Assembly (NCBI GenBank): GCA_020853525.1
Contig: JADYYS010000026.1
Span: 102,333-166,332, forward strand
Reading direction: 5' to 3'
DNA: 64,000 nucleotides
From: Ardenticatenales bacterium
GTDB taxonomy: Bacteria > Chloroflexota > Anaerolineae > Epilineales > Epilineaceae
Numbering within the stretch: the first letter of the stretch is position 1; each line of letters begins with the position of its first letter. This document shows, piece after piece, positions 18,221 to 28,300 of this stretch. The notes under the pieces are model-generated. The model was given only the letters and a program-made list of their open reading frames with translations, had not been told where the DNA came from and made no database searches. The position numbers and the translations under genes were made by a program.

Positions 18221-19321
18221 ATGCGCACCACGCTTCCCTTGCGAGCCCTCGTCGCCGTTCTGGCGGCCCTCTTCATCACCGGCACCGTCAGCGGCCGCCT
18301 CTACGCCGCCCCGTCGGCGCAGGGCACGATCGGGCTGATCATCATCGGCCATGTCGACGTCGACGGCGGCCCCGATCCCGACTGTCCGACGTGCAACGGC
18401 AGCAGCCAGAACTCGTCCGAAGATCCGGGCGACACGGACTACGCCGACACCGACCCGCTGCCCGAGATCGAGTTCATCGTCCTCGACATCGACGGCAACG
18501 AGGTCGGGCGGGGCACGACGACGTCCCAGGGCAACGCCCTCCAGCTCCTCAGCCTCGACGTCGCCGAGCTCGGTCCGGACGAGGAGTACACGATCGAGAT
18601 CGTCTCCGGCCCCGACGGCTGGGAGGCGTGCCGCGGCGAGACCAGCCAGACGATCGGTGAAGCGGAGATCGGTCCGGCCGGCAACGGCCGCCTGGACTTC
18701 TTCTTCTACAAGTCCGAGTTCTGCCAGACCCTCCAGACGCCGACGGCCGATCCGGGCATGACCGCAACGCCCGACCCGAACGTGACGGTGGACCCGAACG
18801 CCACGCCCATGCCGACCGCGACGCGCAAGCCGAGCAGCGGCGGCGGCAGCGAGCGGCACAAGGACAAGGAGCAGAGGCTCGGCGCGATCGCGGGCGTCGC
18901 GTTCATCGACGAGAACCAGAACGGCGTCATCGATCCGGGTGAGCCCGGCCTCGACCACGTCGGGGTGAACATTCACGGCGGCGGTCTGCAGAAGGTCTGG
19001 GTCACCGGTGGACCGGGCAACTACAGCTTCGACGGCCTCGGTGTCGGCGAGTACGAGGTGTTCATCCAGCCCGGCGCCGAGTGGAAGATCACAACCCCGT
19101 CGCGCTACCGCGTGAAGGTCAACGGCAACCATGTCGTCGGCATCGACTTCGGGCTCGTCCGCGTCGGCGCCAAGGCTCCGGCCAGGGCCAGTGCCAGCGT
19201 TCGCCTGCCGGCCACCGGCATTGCCGACATGCCGCTCGCGCCCGCGCTCGGCGGCTTGGCGACGCTGCTCGGCGGTCTGGCCGCCCTCGGCTTCGTGTTC
19301 GAGCGCCGGCGCCACAGCTAG
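18221..19321 (+). CDS. LPxTG surface protein with DCxxCxG and SdrD B-like domains (paralogue 3)
   Basis: 366 aa, parallel to the previous gene: signal peptide (1-30, ending YAAPSA), shared domain (PDCPTCNG, PEIEFIVLDIDGNE, YTIEIVSGPDGWEAC), a Pro/Thr linker, an SdrD-B-like module (IAGVAFIDENQNGVIDPGE), then LPATG, hydrophobic helix and ERRRHS. GGAG lies before the ATG. The stop TAG is formed by the first bases of a palindromic repeat (19318-19396). The two copies share the IAD(V/M)P segment after the LPxTG, which points to recent duplication. Likely function is adhesion or envelope decoration. Confidence 0.8.
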   Translation: MRTTLPLRALVAVLAALFITGTVSGRLYAAPSAQGTIGLIIIGHVDVDGGPDPDCPTCNGSSQNSSEDPGDTDYADTDPLPEIEFIVLDIDGNEVGRGTTTSQGNALQLLSLDVAELGPDEEYTIEIVSGPDGWEACRGETSQTIGEAEIGPAGNGRLDFFFYKSEFCQTLQTPTADPGMTATPDPNVTVDPNATPMPTATRKPSSGGGSERHKDKEQRLGAIAGVAFIDENQNGVIDPGEPGLDHVGVNIHGGGLQKVWVTGGPGNYSFDGLGVGEYEVFIQPGAEWKITTPSRYRVKVNGNHVVGIDFGLVRVGAKAPARASASVRLPATGIADMPLAPALGGLATLLGGLAALGFVFERRRHS

Positions 19322-19396
19322 TACCCTACCACTGTAGCGTCTGGGGGTTCCCCACTCGGGGGGCCACCACGAGCGTGATCAGTGGTGGTGTACTAG
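19318..19396. repeat. Palindromic dispersed repeat, copy A
   Basis: 79 bases bounded by 17-base inverted ends beginning CTAGTAC (15 of 17 matching). The left end supplies the TAG stop of the LPxTG gene before it. The inner part matches copy B at 25139 (CTGTAG...CCCCACTC...GGCCACC). Confidence 0.75.
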
Positions 19397-19429
19397 CCGA
19401 AAGGCCGTCGTCTGCGCTAGCCTCATGGT

Positions 19430-22400
19430 GTGATGGGCTTGCTCCACGGCCGCGCGTCCGGCTCGCCTCTCGGGCGGGCCGGCGCGCTGGCCGTCGTACT
19501 TCTTGCACTCTCGCCGGCCGCCTCGGAGCGGTCGGCGATGGTCGTTGGCGTGCACACGCACGCCGCGGCGGTGCATGCTTCGTCTCGGTCGCCCGCGCAG
19601 CCGCCGTCACTACCTGCCGCGCTACGGCCGTCGCCACCGCAGTCACCGCAATCCCCGCCGCCGGCCTCCCCGTCGACGCTCCGGCCGATGATCGTCCGCG
19701 TCCGTGCCACCGAGCCGGCCGACGTCATCGCGATCCGCGCCGGCGTTGCCGGCGACAGCGGCCGCCTGGCCCGCCGCGCACGCCGCGCCGACGTCTGGGC
19801 AGCCCTTGTGGCGGCCGGTGAGGCCGATCTGGCACCGCTGGACAGCATGCTGGCCGAGCTCGGGCGTGCCGGCCATGTCGCGCGCATCCAGCGGTTTCCG
19901 GTCGGGCACGCGGTCGCGGTGTGGGCCGATGAAACGGCCGCGACGCGCCTGCGGTCCGCGCCCGGCGTGCTGGATGTCGCCGCCGAGGGTCGACACCGCC
20001 TCGCTGCGGCGCGGATGCGCTCGGTGAGCATCGTGCCGCCGGCGCCGGCCGCCGCCGGCCGGCTCGGTGCCGTCGGCGCGCCGGAGGCGTGGCGTCGCGG
20101 CATCACCGGCGACGGCGTCGTCATCGCCGTCTTCGATGCCGGTGTGGACTGGCTTCATCCGGCCCTGAGCAGCCGCTACCGCGGTCGCGACGGCGACCAT
20201 TCCTACGACTGGGCCGATTTCGTCGGGTACACGAACCGACCCGGCGACGGTCTGGGACACGGTACGGCCGTCGCCGCGCTGGCCGTCGGCGTGGACCGCG
20301 CGCTGGCGTACGGCGTTGCGCCGTCGGCGGAATGGATTGCCGTGCGCGCGTTCGACGACCAAGGAGCAGCGGGCGACGCGATCCTGCTTCGCAGCGCCGA
20401 ATGGCTGATGGCGCCGACGAATCTCAAGCTGCAGGAACCGCGCCCCGACCTCGCCCCGGATGTCATCAATGCCTCGTGGACGCTCGAAAACGGCGTCGAC
20501 CCACTGTTTGCGCCCATCCTGTCGGCGTGGCGTCAGCTCGGCATCACCGCGGTCTTTGCCGCCGGCAACGACGACAGCGACATCGGCCCGACCGGGACAA
20601 TCCGAATGCCGGCTGCCGCGGCGGATGCGATCGCCGTCGGCGCGGTCGACGATGCGGGCCGGTCCTGGCGCCGTTCGCTGGGCGGCCCGACCTGGGATGG
20701 CCGGATCAAGCCGGACGTCGTCGCCCCGGGCGTCGAGGTATACACCGCCGGTCTCGATTCCGGCTTCGATCGCAAGGACGGCACGTCGATGGCCGCCCCG
20801 CAGGTCAGCGGCGCCGCGGCGTTGATGCTCGCCGCGGCGCCGGACCTGACGCCGGACGATGTCGCCCAGATCCTGCGTCGCACCGCGACGGATGGCGGCG
20901 CCGCCGGACCCGACCCGCAATACGGCTTCGGTCGCCTGGCCGCGGATCGTGCGGCCGCCGCAGCGGCGCTCAGCGGGCGTGTCGTCGGACGCATCCGCGG
21001 TGCGGACGGCCCCATTCCGCTCGCCCGGGTGACGCTCGGTCAAGGCGCGTCCAGCTGGACCGCCTTCGCCGACGCCGGCGGTGCGTTCGGCATGGCCGTT
21101 CCGGCAGGCCGCTGGCCGGTCGCGGTGCGCGCCTCGGGCTGGCGCGCCGGACCCATGAACCCGGTGACGGTCGGCGTCGAGGACGATGTCACGACGGCGA
21201 TCGACATCCAGCTCGAGGCCGCGCCGGGCGCCGCGCTCAGCGGAACGGTCGTCGACGCCTTCGGTGCGCCGCTGGGTGGGGCACGGGTCGAGGCCGTGGA
21301 TACCGGTACGGATCCATCGGCCGTCGCGCTCGCGCCGCCGCCGATGGCGGATGCCGGCACCGTTCCGCCGGCCGCCGACGCGCCGGTCTCGGCGGTGGCG
21401 GATCCGGCCGGCCGCTTCACCTTGCGCGTGCCGTCCGACACGGCGCTGCTCCGCGTGCGGGCCGCTGGCCATCGATCCATCACCGCCACCGTCCCGGCCG
21501 CGAGCCCGTGGCACGTGACGCTCGGCGCGGCGCCGCGCATCCTGCTCGTCGATGCCGACGCCTGGATGGGCGACGGCCAGCGGATCTGGCCGTACGCGGC
21601 GCGCGCGCTCGACACCGCCGGCTATGCACGCGGCGATGCCGTCGACGTTTGGACAATCGATGCGCCGAAGGATCCGCTTCCGCCGCCGGCGGATCGCTCG
21701 CCGTACGATATCGTCGTCTGGTCCCATCTCTTCGGCTCTCCGGGCAGTCTCGAGCGGCTGCGCGGCGATCAAGAGGTCACCGAATGGCTGACGGCGTGGG
21801 TCGCGGCCGGCCGCCGGCTGCTCGTGAGCGGTCAGGACATCGGGCAGTGGGATTCGGGCGAAGGATCGGCCCGGCTGGCGCCGATGTTCTTTCGCGACGT
21901 CCTCGGCGCGCGCTTTGTCGCCACCGACGCCGGGACGAACATGGCGACCGGCCTGGACTTCCTTGGCGGCTTGAGCCTCCGGCTTGCGTCGCCCGGCGCG
22001 TATCCCAAGGGCGGCCGCCACAAGCCGGATGTCGTCGCGGTGGCGATCTCGGAGGCGCGCCCGATTCTCAGCTACCGCGGCGGTGACGCCGCCGGCGTGG
22101 CGGTCGACTCGCCTGTCGGTCGGCGCGCGTACGTGGCCTTTGGCCCCGAGAGCGCAGGCGACGCGGCCGCGCTGGCGCGCATGTTCGGCGGCCTGATCGG
22201 CTGGCTGACACCGCCCCGACTCACCGTGCGGGCCGATCCGGCGATCGTGCGCACCGGCGGGACCGTCGATCTGACGGTGACCGCCGCGGGTCCCCGCGCC
22301 GCCACGGACGCCGCGCTGCGCCTGGATCGACCGCTCTGGCTGGTCGTGGCTGCGGACGACCTGCCGGCCGGCTGGGCACAGGCCGAGGACGGCGCGCTGA

Positions 22401-24943
22401 CGTGGCGCGGCCGATTGCCGGCCGACATGCCGGCCCACTGGACGATCCCGGCCACCGTGCACCCATTGGCCGCCGGTCGCCAGAGCGTGACCGCCACGTT
22501 GACCGCCGCCGGCGCGCCGATCACGGCCACGACGGCCGTCGAGGTCGCTGCGCCGCGGCTGTCGTCCCGCTCGACGCTCGAGGTCTTGCCCGCGCGGCTG
22601 GCCGTTCCCGGTCCCGTCCGCGTCGTCCTCAAGGTCGTCAACGACGGAACGCTTCGCGCGGTGGCGCCGCTCGTTCGGATCGGGCAACTGCCCGTCGGGC
22701 TCCGACCGCTGACGGATACGCTGACCGCCTCGCTCGGCGTGGCCGCCTGGCTGCCCGACCCGAACGACGGGGCACTCTGGACCGGCGACCTGGCGCCGAA
22801 CGTCACGGTCACCATTGCATTCGAAGCCGTCGTGGACGTCATGGCCGGGGAGCAGGCGGTGGTCCGGGCCACGATCGACACGAATGCCATCGATCGAGCA
22901 GTGCTCAACAGCGGCGTTCGAATCGGCGGACCGGTGCTGGCGCTCGCGGGACCGATGCGCTCCGCGCCGGCCGTATGGGTGTCCGGGCGGGGCGCCGTGC
23001 TGACGGTGCCCCTCGTGAACCTCGGGCGCGCCGCTGCCGAGGCGTCCCTCCGATTGGCGCTGCCGCCCGGCATCGAACCCCCCGAGCGCCCGAACGGCCG
23101 GTGGGACGCGACGACGCGCATGCTGACCCTGCTGATCACCGTTCCACCCGGCGCGACGCTGATGCTTGAGGTGCCGCTGGTCATCACGGCTGACGCAACG
23201 CCCGGTGCCCGCGCCATCCGACTGTACGCGGACGACGGCCTTGCGCCGCCGAACGTGTGGACGGCTGACTTCACCACCGATGTCCGGCGCTTCGACCTCC
23301 GGCCCTCACGGCTCGTCGTTGCACCGGACGCCGTCGGCTCCGGCCAGCCGACGAGCGTCACGCTGTTCGTCGGCAACTTCGGCGATGCGGCCGTCGACGC
23401 GCATGCCGCGCTCGCGCTGCCGCCCTCGCTCGTGGCCGACGAGCGAAGCCTCCGCGTCACCAGCGGCCGGGTGCAATGGGATGTCGCCAACGTGGCGTGG
23501 GATGTCCGAATTCCGCCGGCGGCCGAGGACTACGTCGCCGTTCCGGAGCGTCGGACCGCCGACTGGCCACCCGCCCCCGGCGGCTCGGCGCTCCCGGCTG
23601 CCGATGGCGCCGGCGGGCGCCCGCCCGTTCCGGTCGGGGTGCCGGCGCCGTTCTTCGCGGAGGTCGTCACGCGCACCTGGGTGATGGACGACGGCCTGAT
23701 CGCCTTCGCGCCGCCGGTGCAGCGACCTGACCTGGCACTCGGCCCGGCGGCGGCCGGCGTGCCGGCCATCGCGGTGCTGTGGCGGCCGGGCCGTCCGCTC
23801 GGTTCGCCGCGCATCCGGCGATCCGGAGACGGCTTTGCCGTCCTGTGGATGGCGCCCGGCGCTCGCCCGGAGCCCGTCGCCGCCGCCTCGCTCGATCAGG
23901 ACGGCACGATCCGACTGTGGATCGCCCCCGACGCGCCTGTGAGCGGCGCGATCGTCGGCCTGCACGCCGCGGACGGGCGAACGCTGTCGATGGCCGCCGC
24001 GGAGATCGTGGGCACGCCGCTGCGTCTGACGTCACCCGGCGGCTGGGCCCGACTCGCGTTGGACGCCGTGCCGGGCGCCAGCCTGAGCGCGAACAGCCAG
24101 CTGCGATTGAACGCCGTGCTCTCCTCGGACGGGGTCGGCGACACATCCGTGGCGGCGACGGTGCTCGTCAACCGACTCACGTTCGACCCGACCGAGCTGA
24201 CGCTCTCGACGGATGCCCCAAGGCCCGGGCAGGCCTTCTCGGCCGAGCTGTCCGTCGCCACCGACGGCCGGATCGCCGCCCGCGACGCCGACATCCGGAT
24301 CCAGTTGCCGGCGGGCGTCGACCTCGTGCCCGGCTCGCAGTCGCCGGAGCTGCGCACCGTCGAGGACGAGCTCGTCTGGCAGGGGCGCATCGAGCCCGGA
24401 CAGGTCATCCCGTTCGGTTGGCAGATGGTGCTGCGGCCCACGGTGCCGGACGGGACACGCCTCGTCGTTCTTGCGCGTGTCCGCGCCAAGGATGTGCCGC
24501 GGACGGACTTCCACGCCGTCGCCACGGTACGGCAGCGCCCGGCGGCGACGATCTCGAAGCGCTCCGCGCGCAGCGCCGCCCGGCCCGGCGAGCGCGTCCC
24601 GTGGGTGCTGCGGGCGCTGAACACCGACGCGACCAGTGCGCGCCTCACGCTCGTGGATCCGTTGCCCGGCGGCCTGACATTCGAGCCCGACTCGGCGCGC
24701 GCGTCGCTCGGCCCGGCGCCGGTCTGGGACGGAACAACACGCACGCTGCGCTGGACAGGCGACGTACCGCCCGGGAGCGCGATCGAGGTGACGTTCGACA
24801 CGCGTTTCGCCGGCCGTCCGGGGACGTGGGTGTCGAACGTGCTCGAGGTCACTTCCGCCGACGGGACGCGCCTCACAACGGCGGCCCCTGTGCTAGGCGC
24901 CGCCGGCCGCGTCTACCTGCCGCTGGCGTCAAGCCGGCCCTAA
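19430..24943 (+). CDS. Very large secreted subtilase (S8) with DUF11-type repeats
   Basis: 1837 aa from GTG 19430 (an ATG follows directly; no ribosome site is clear). It has a signal peptide and a Pro-rich propeptide-like segment. The S8 protease domain (about 210-515) carries Asp236 (AVFDAGVD), His277 (GHGTAVAALA), Asn380 (AAGND) and Ser453 (GTSMAAPQVSG). A carboxypeptidase-regulatory-like module (about 520-700) and a GATase-like segment (about 700-920) follow. Several Ig-like DUF11 repeats then run to the C-terminus; the last reads LRALNTDATSARLTLVDPLPGG. The protein ends in VYLPLASSRP, a tail type seen on many Chloroflexota exported proteins. It is probably an extracellular protease. Its TAA stop is the first triplet of an inverted-repeat element. 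Confidence 0.85.
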   Translation: MMGLLHGRASGSPLGRAGALAVVLLALSPAASERSAMVVGVHTHAAAVHASSRSPAQPPSLPAALRPSPPQSPQSPPPASPSTLRPMIVRVRATEPADVIAIRAGVAGDSGRLARRARRADVWAALVAAGEADLAPLDSMLAELGRAGHVARIQRFPVGHAVAVWADETAATRLRSAPGVLDVAAEGRHRLAAARMRSVSIVPPAPAAAGRLGAVGAPEAWRRGITGDGVVIAVFDAGVDWLHPALSSRYRGRDGDHSYDWADFVGYTNRPGDGLGHGTAVAALAVGVDRALAYGVAPSAEWIAVRAFDDQGAAGDAILLRSAEWLMAPTNLKLQEPRPDLAPDVINASWTLENGVDPLFAPILSAWRQLGITAVFAAGNDDSDIGPTGTIRMPAAAADAIAVGAVDDAGRSWRRSLGGPTWDGRIKPDVVAPGVEVYTAGLDSGFDRKDGTSMAAPQVSGAAALMLAAAPDLTPDDVAQILRRTATDGGAAGPDPQYGFGRLAADRAAAAAALSGRVVGRIRGADGPIPLARVTLGQGASSWTAFADAGGAFGMAVPAGRWPVAVRASGWRAGPMNPVTVGVEDDVTTAIDIQLEAAPGAALSGTVVDAFGAPLGGARVEAVDTGTDPSAVALAPPPMADAGTVPPAADAPVSAVADPAGRFTLRVPSDTALLRVRAAGHRSITATVPAASPWHVTLGAAPRILLVDADAWMGDGQRIWPYAARALDTAGYARGDAVDVWTIDAPKDPLPPPADRSPYDIVVWSHLFGSPGSLERLRGDQEVTEWLTAWVAAGRRLLVSGQDIGQWDSGEGSARLAPMFFRDVLGARFVATDAGTNMATGLDFLGGLSLRLASPGAYPKGGRHKPDVVAVAISEARPILSYRGGDAAGVAVDSPVGRRAYVAFGPESAGDAAALARMFGGLIGWLTPPRLTVRADPAIVRTGGTVDLTVTAAGPRAATDAALRLDRPLWLVVAADDLPAGWAQAEDGALTWRGRLPADMPAHWTIPATVHPLAAGRQSVTATLTAAGAPITATTAVEVAAPRLSSRSTLEVLPARLAVPGPVRVVLKVVNDGTLRAVAPLVRIGQLPVGLRPLTDTLTASLGVAAWLPDPNDGALWTGDLAPNVTVTIAFEAVVDVMAGEQAVVRATIDTNAIDRAVLNSGVRIGGPVLALAGPMRSAPAVWVSGRGAVLTVPLVNLGRAAAEASLRLALPPGIEPPERPNGRWDATTRMLTLLITVPPGATLMLEVPLVITADATPGARAIRLYADDGLAPPNVWTADFTTDVRRFDLRPSRLVVAPDAVGSGQPTSVTLFVGNFGDAAVDAHAALALPPSLVADERSLRVTSGRVQWDVANVAWDVRIPPAAEDYVAVPERRTADWPPAPGGSALPAADGAGGRPPVPVGVPAPFFAEVVTRTWVMDDGLIAFAPPVQRPDLALGPAAAGVPAIAVLWRPGRPLGSPRIRRSGDGFAVLWMAPGARPEPVAAASLDQDGTIRLWIAPDAPVSGAIVGLHAADGRTLSMAAAEIVGTPLRLTSPGGWARLALDAVPGASLSANSQLRLNAVLSSDGVGDTSVAATVLVNRLTFDPTELTLSTDAPRPGQAFSAELSVATDGRIAARDADIRIQLPAGVDLVPGSQSPELRTVEDELVWQGRIEPGQVIPFGWQMVLRPTVPDGTRLVVLARVRAKDVPRTDFHAVATVRQRPAATISKRSARSAARPGERVPWVLRALNTDATSARLTLVDPLPGGLTFEPDSARASLGPAPVWDGTTRTLRWTGDVPPGSAIEVTFDTRFAGRPGTWVSNVLEVTSADGTRLTTAAPVLGAAGRVYLPLASSRP

Positions 24944-25141
24944 GGCGTGTTTGCAGAGGGTTGCCACGGAAAAGACCGGCGGCTGAAGCCGGCCGGCTGA
25001 TGGCCTTCGGCCATTGCGCCCGCCTTCGCGGGCGCTTCAAACTTCGGGGTGCCCGCGACGGCGGGCACCATGGCGACCCGCTAGGGGCGCCTCTAGCCGG
25101 CCAGCTTTAGCTGCCGGAACTGGGTTTGCAAACACGCCCTA
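24941..25141. repeat. MITE-like inverted-repeat element, 201 bp
   Basis: Ends read TAAGGCGTGTTTGCA and, inverted, TAGGGCGTGTTTGCA (14 of 15 identical). Inside, CCGGCGGCTGAAGCCGG near the left pairs with a diverged inverse near 25095-25120, and several GC hairpins lie between, so the whole element can fold as one cruciform. It encodes nothing. The left end contains the stop codon of the subtilase. Confidence 0.7.
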
Positions 25142-25200
25142 GTACCCCACCACTGTAGAGACCAGGGGCTCCCCACTCTGGTGGCCACCGGAGCACGCCT
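25139..25200. repeat. Palindromic dispersed repeat, copy B (truncated)
   Basis: Begins CTAGTACCCCACCACTG directly after, and overlapping by three bases, the 201-bp element. It follows copy A for about 60 bases but has no right-hand inverted end. Bases 25201-25364 to the next gene show nothing further. Confidence 0.6.
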
Positions 25201-25364
25201 CGTGCACGATCTCACCGTATCATCCGGACCGCGGTGGACGTCGAACAACGCGGTGCACCGCATGCCGCCGCCGTCCGGCGGGGGCGCGGTGCCTCCGGCC
25301 GCGCCGCTCTGCCCGACCGCAGCCGTCCGAACGCACGCGTCCGAACGCATGGGCTGAGATCGCC

Positions 25365-28300
25365 GTGCCGAACCCTTCCGCCACTCTTCGAAAACCCGCC
25401 GCCACGGCGGCGGCCTTGCTGGTCGCCGTCGCCGCGGCGCTGGTCGTGGCGCGCCATGCCGCGGGCGTGGCGCCGCACGGCGCGTCCCTGACGGCTTCGC
25501 CGTTCCTCGTCGCCAAGGCGGCGACCGGAAGCGCGCTGACCGAGACGGCACCGACGCTGTCCGCAGCGCTCGCCGTGCCGCCCGCGGTCGCCCCCGGCGG
25601 AACGCTGTCGGTTGTGGCCCATGTGGCGAATCGCGGCGCGGCGACGGCGTCCGACGTTGTGCTGACGATGACGTTGCCCACGACGCTCACCCTGCTCGGC
25701 GCAACGGCGCCGGTCAGCGGGTCCGCCGGCCGGCTGCAGGCCACGCTCGGGTCGCTTGCCGGCTTCACGACGGCCACGCTCGCGGTCACCGTGGCGGTGC
25801 CGTCCGATGCGCTGCCCGGCAGCCGTGTTCATGTCGCCCTCGCGGCCGGCGCCGACGGTGTCGCCGGAGCCGACGTGGTGCCGGCCGCCGCGTCGAGCCG
25901 CGTCGTGCCGTCCGATCTGCGCGTCGAGATCGCCGCCGAGGCGCGCGACGCCCGGCCGAGCGAGGTCGTCACCTGGACGGTGCTGGCCGCCAACGTCGCG
26001 GCGGCTGCGGCCGAGGATGCGTCCGTCGAGATCTCGCTCGGAAACGATCTCGTGTTCCTCAGCGACACGCTGCCGGCCGCAGCCGGTCGCAGCGTCGACG
26101 GCGGGACGGTGCGTTGGCGATTCGCCCGGCTGGGCGGGGTGTCGGGGCAGTACGTCGACCTCGTGACCCGCGTGCGCCCCGACGCGTCGGCCGGGGCCGT
26201 GCTGGCGCCGCGCGCCTCGATCACGGCGGCAACGGGCATCACGCGTGCGTTCGACGACGTTGCCCTGGCGCAGTCGGTGCCGGTCGTCGTGCCGGATCTC
26301 TGGCTCTCGGCGCTCGGGCCGCTCGCCGCGGCGCGCGGCAGCGCGCTGAATTGGCAGCTGCGGTGGGGCAACCGCGCCGGCGGCCGGGCGAAGGACATCG
26401 TCGTGACCGCCACCCTGCCGTCCGGCGTCTCGCTCGTGCGGAGTGTGCCGCCCGCCACCGTCGAGGGCCGCACGCTGCGTTGGGAACGTGGCGCTGCCGA
26501 CCCGGAAGGCGAGGCGCCGATCGAGACCGTTCGCATCGACGCCGAGGTGTTGCCCGACGCGCCGGCGCGCACGCTGCGCTTCGATGCGGCGATCCGGTCG
26601 CTCGGTCGGGACGCCGCGCCTGCCGACAACAGGGGGACGGTGCACACGGACGTCCGCGCCGGCCCGCCGGCGCGGGTGGCGCTGTCCGTGCCGGAGACGC
26701 TCGGCGTCGGCTTGTCGCGGGCGATCGAGGCGCGGGTGTTGGACGCCGCCGGCGAGCCGGTCGCCGACGGCACGGTCGTGCGACTGGCGACGTCGCTCGG
26801 CTTGGTGACGCCAGACGAAGGCGTGACACGCGCGGGCATCGTGACGGCATCGTTCCGGGCCGGCGACACGCCGGGCACGGCGAGCGTGACGGCGCAGGCC
26901 GGGCCGCTCAGCACGTCGGCCGTCATCCGGGTCCTCGCGGCATCGCTGCGGCTTGGATCCACGATCTCCGGGCCGCGCGGGTCGACATCCCTTCACCAGA
27001 CGCATCCCGGCGACATCCTGAGCTGGGTGCTCGGCATCCACAACGATTCCGAGTCGCCGGCGCGGGGCCTCCGGCTCATGGCGGAACTGCCGGACAGCTT
27101 GGCGCTCGAGGGCGTGTCCGCCACCCGGCCGATCACCGCCGACGGCGCGTCGATCCGCTCGGGCGGCAACGTCCTCCGCAGCTGGCTGCTGGACGACCTC
27201 GAACCGGGCGGCGCGCTGACGGTGACGCTCCGGCCGCGCGTCGTGGCCGACGGGGCTTGGTCCGGCTCCGACCTTCTGTTCGCCCGCGCCGAGGTCACGA
27301 CGACGACGGCCGTGGCGCTGGCGCGCGACTTGGTGGGCATCGAGCAGCTGCGCGTGTTCGCCGCCGACCTGCGTGCGCATGTCCGGCTGGATTCCGGCGC
27401 CAGCATCCTCCGGCCGGGCGGCTGGGCGGTGTATGACATCGGCTTCTCCAACGGCCAAACCCAGACCGAGGTGGCCGCGGCGGTCCTGACGAGCACGCTG
27501 CCCGTCGGCACGCGCTTCGATCACTGGCAGGCGGACTTCGGCACCGTGGTGCACGAGCGGACACCCTTCGAACCGACCGATCGCGTTCTGGAGTGGGCGA
27601 TCGATCAGTCCCTGGCCGCGCCCGGCGCGCTGCGGCTCTGGCTCAGGATCGACGCCGACGCGGTCCCGGCCAGCGCGCTCGTACACGGGGTGGCGATCGG
27701 CAGCCCGGTGCCGGACATCGATGCCGGCAACGACGCGCGCTTCGACAGCACGTTCATCGCCGGTATCGACCTGCGCACCACCATCACCGGCCCGGCCGAA
27801 GCCGAGCCCGGGGCGCCGGCCAGCTACCGCATCGATGTCGGGAACGCCGCCCCGCACGATGCCGCAACGCTCCTCACGCTCACGGCCGAGCTCCCGTCGG
27901 GCACCACGCTCCTCCGCGTCGACGACCCCGGCCAGGCCACGGCGCCCGGCCGCGTCCGGTGGGACTTCGAGCACTTGGCGTCCGGCGCGAGCCGCAGCGT
28001 GTCCTTCGACGTTCGCCTTCCCGACGACGTGCCCGTCGGCACCGTGCTCACGCTGCGCGCCGACGCGTTGGCGGCCGAACCGGAAGGCACGCCGGGCGAC
28101 AACACGGGCGTGTGGACCACCCGGATCGTGTCCGGTCCGGCTGCCGCGGTGGCGGTCGACGCCGCTCCGCCGGAGATCGTGGCATGCGCCGTGGATGCCA
28201 CGCGGGTGACGGCCGCCGTCTCCGACGCGGCCGGCCGCCCGGTGACGGACGGCACACGGATCGAGTGGCGGACGACGGCCGGGCGACTGGACCGCAGCGA

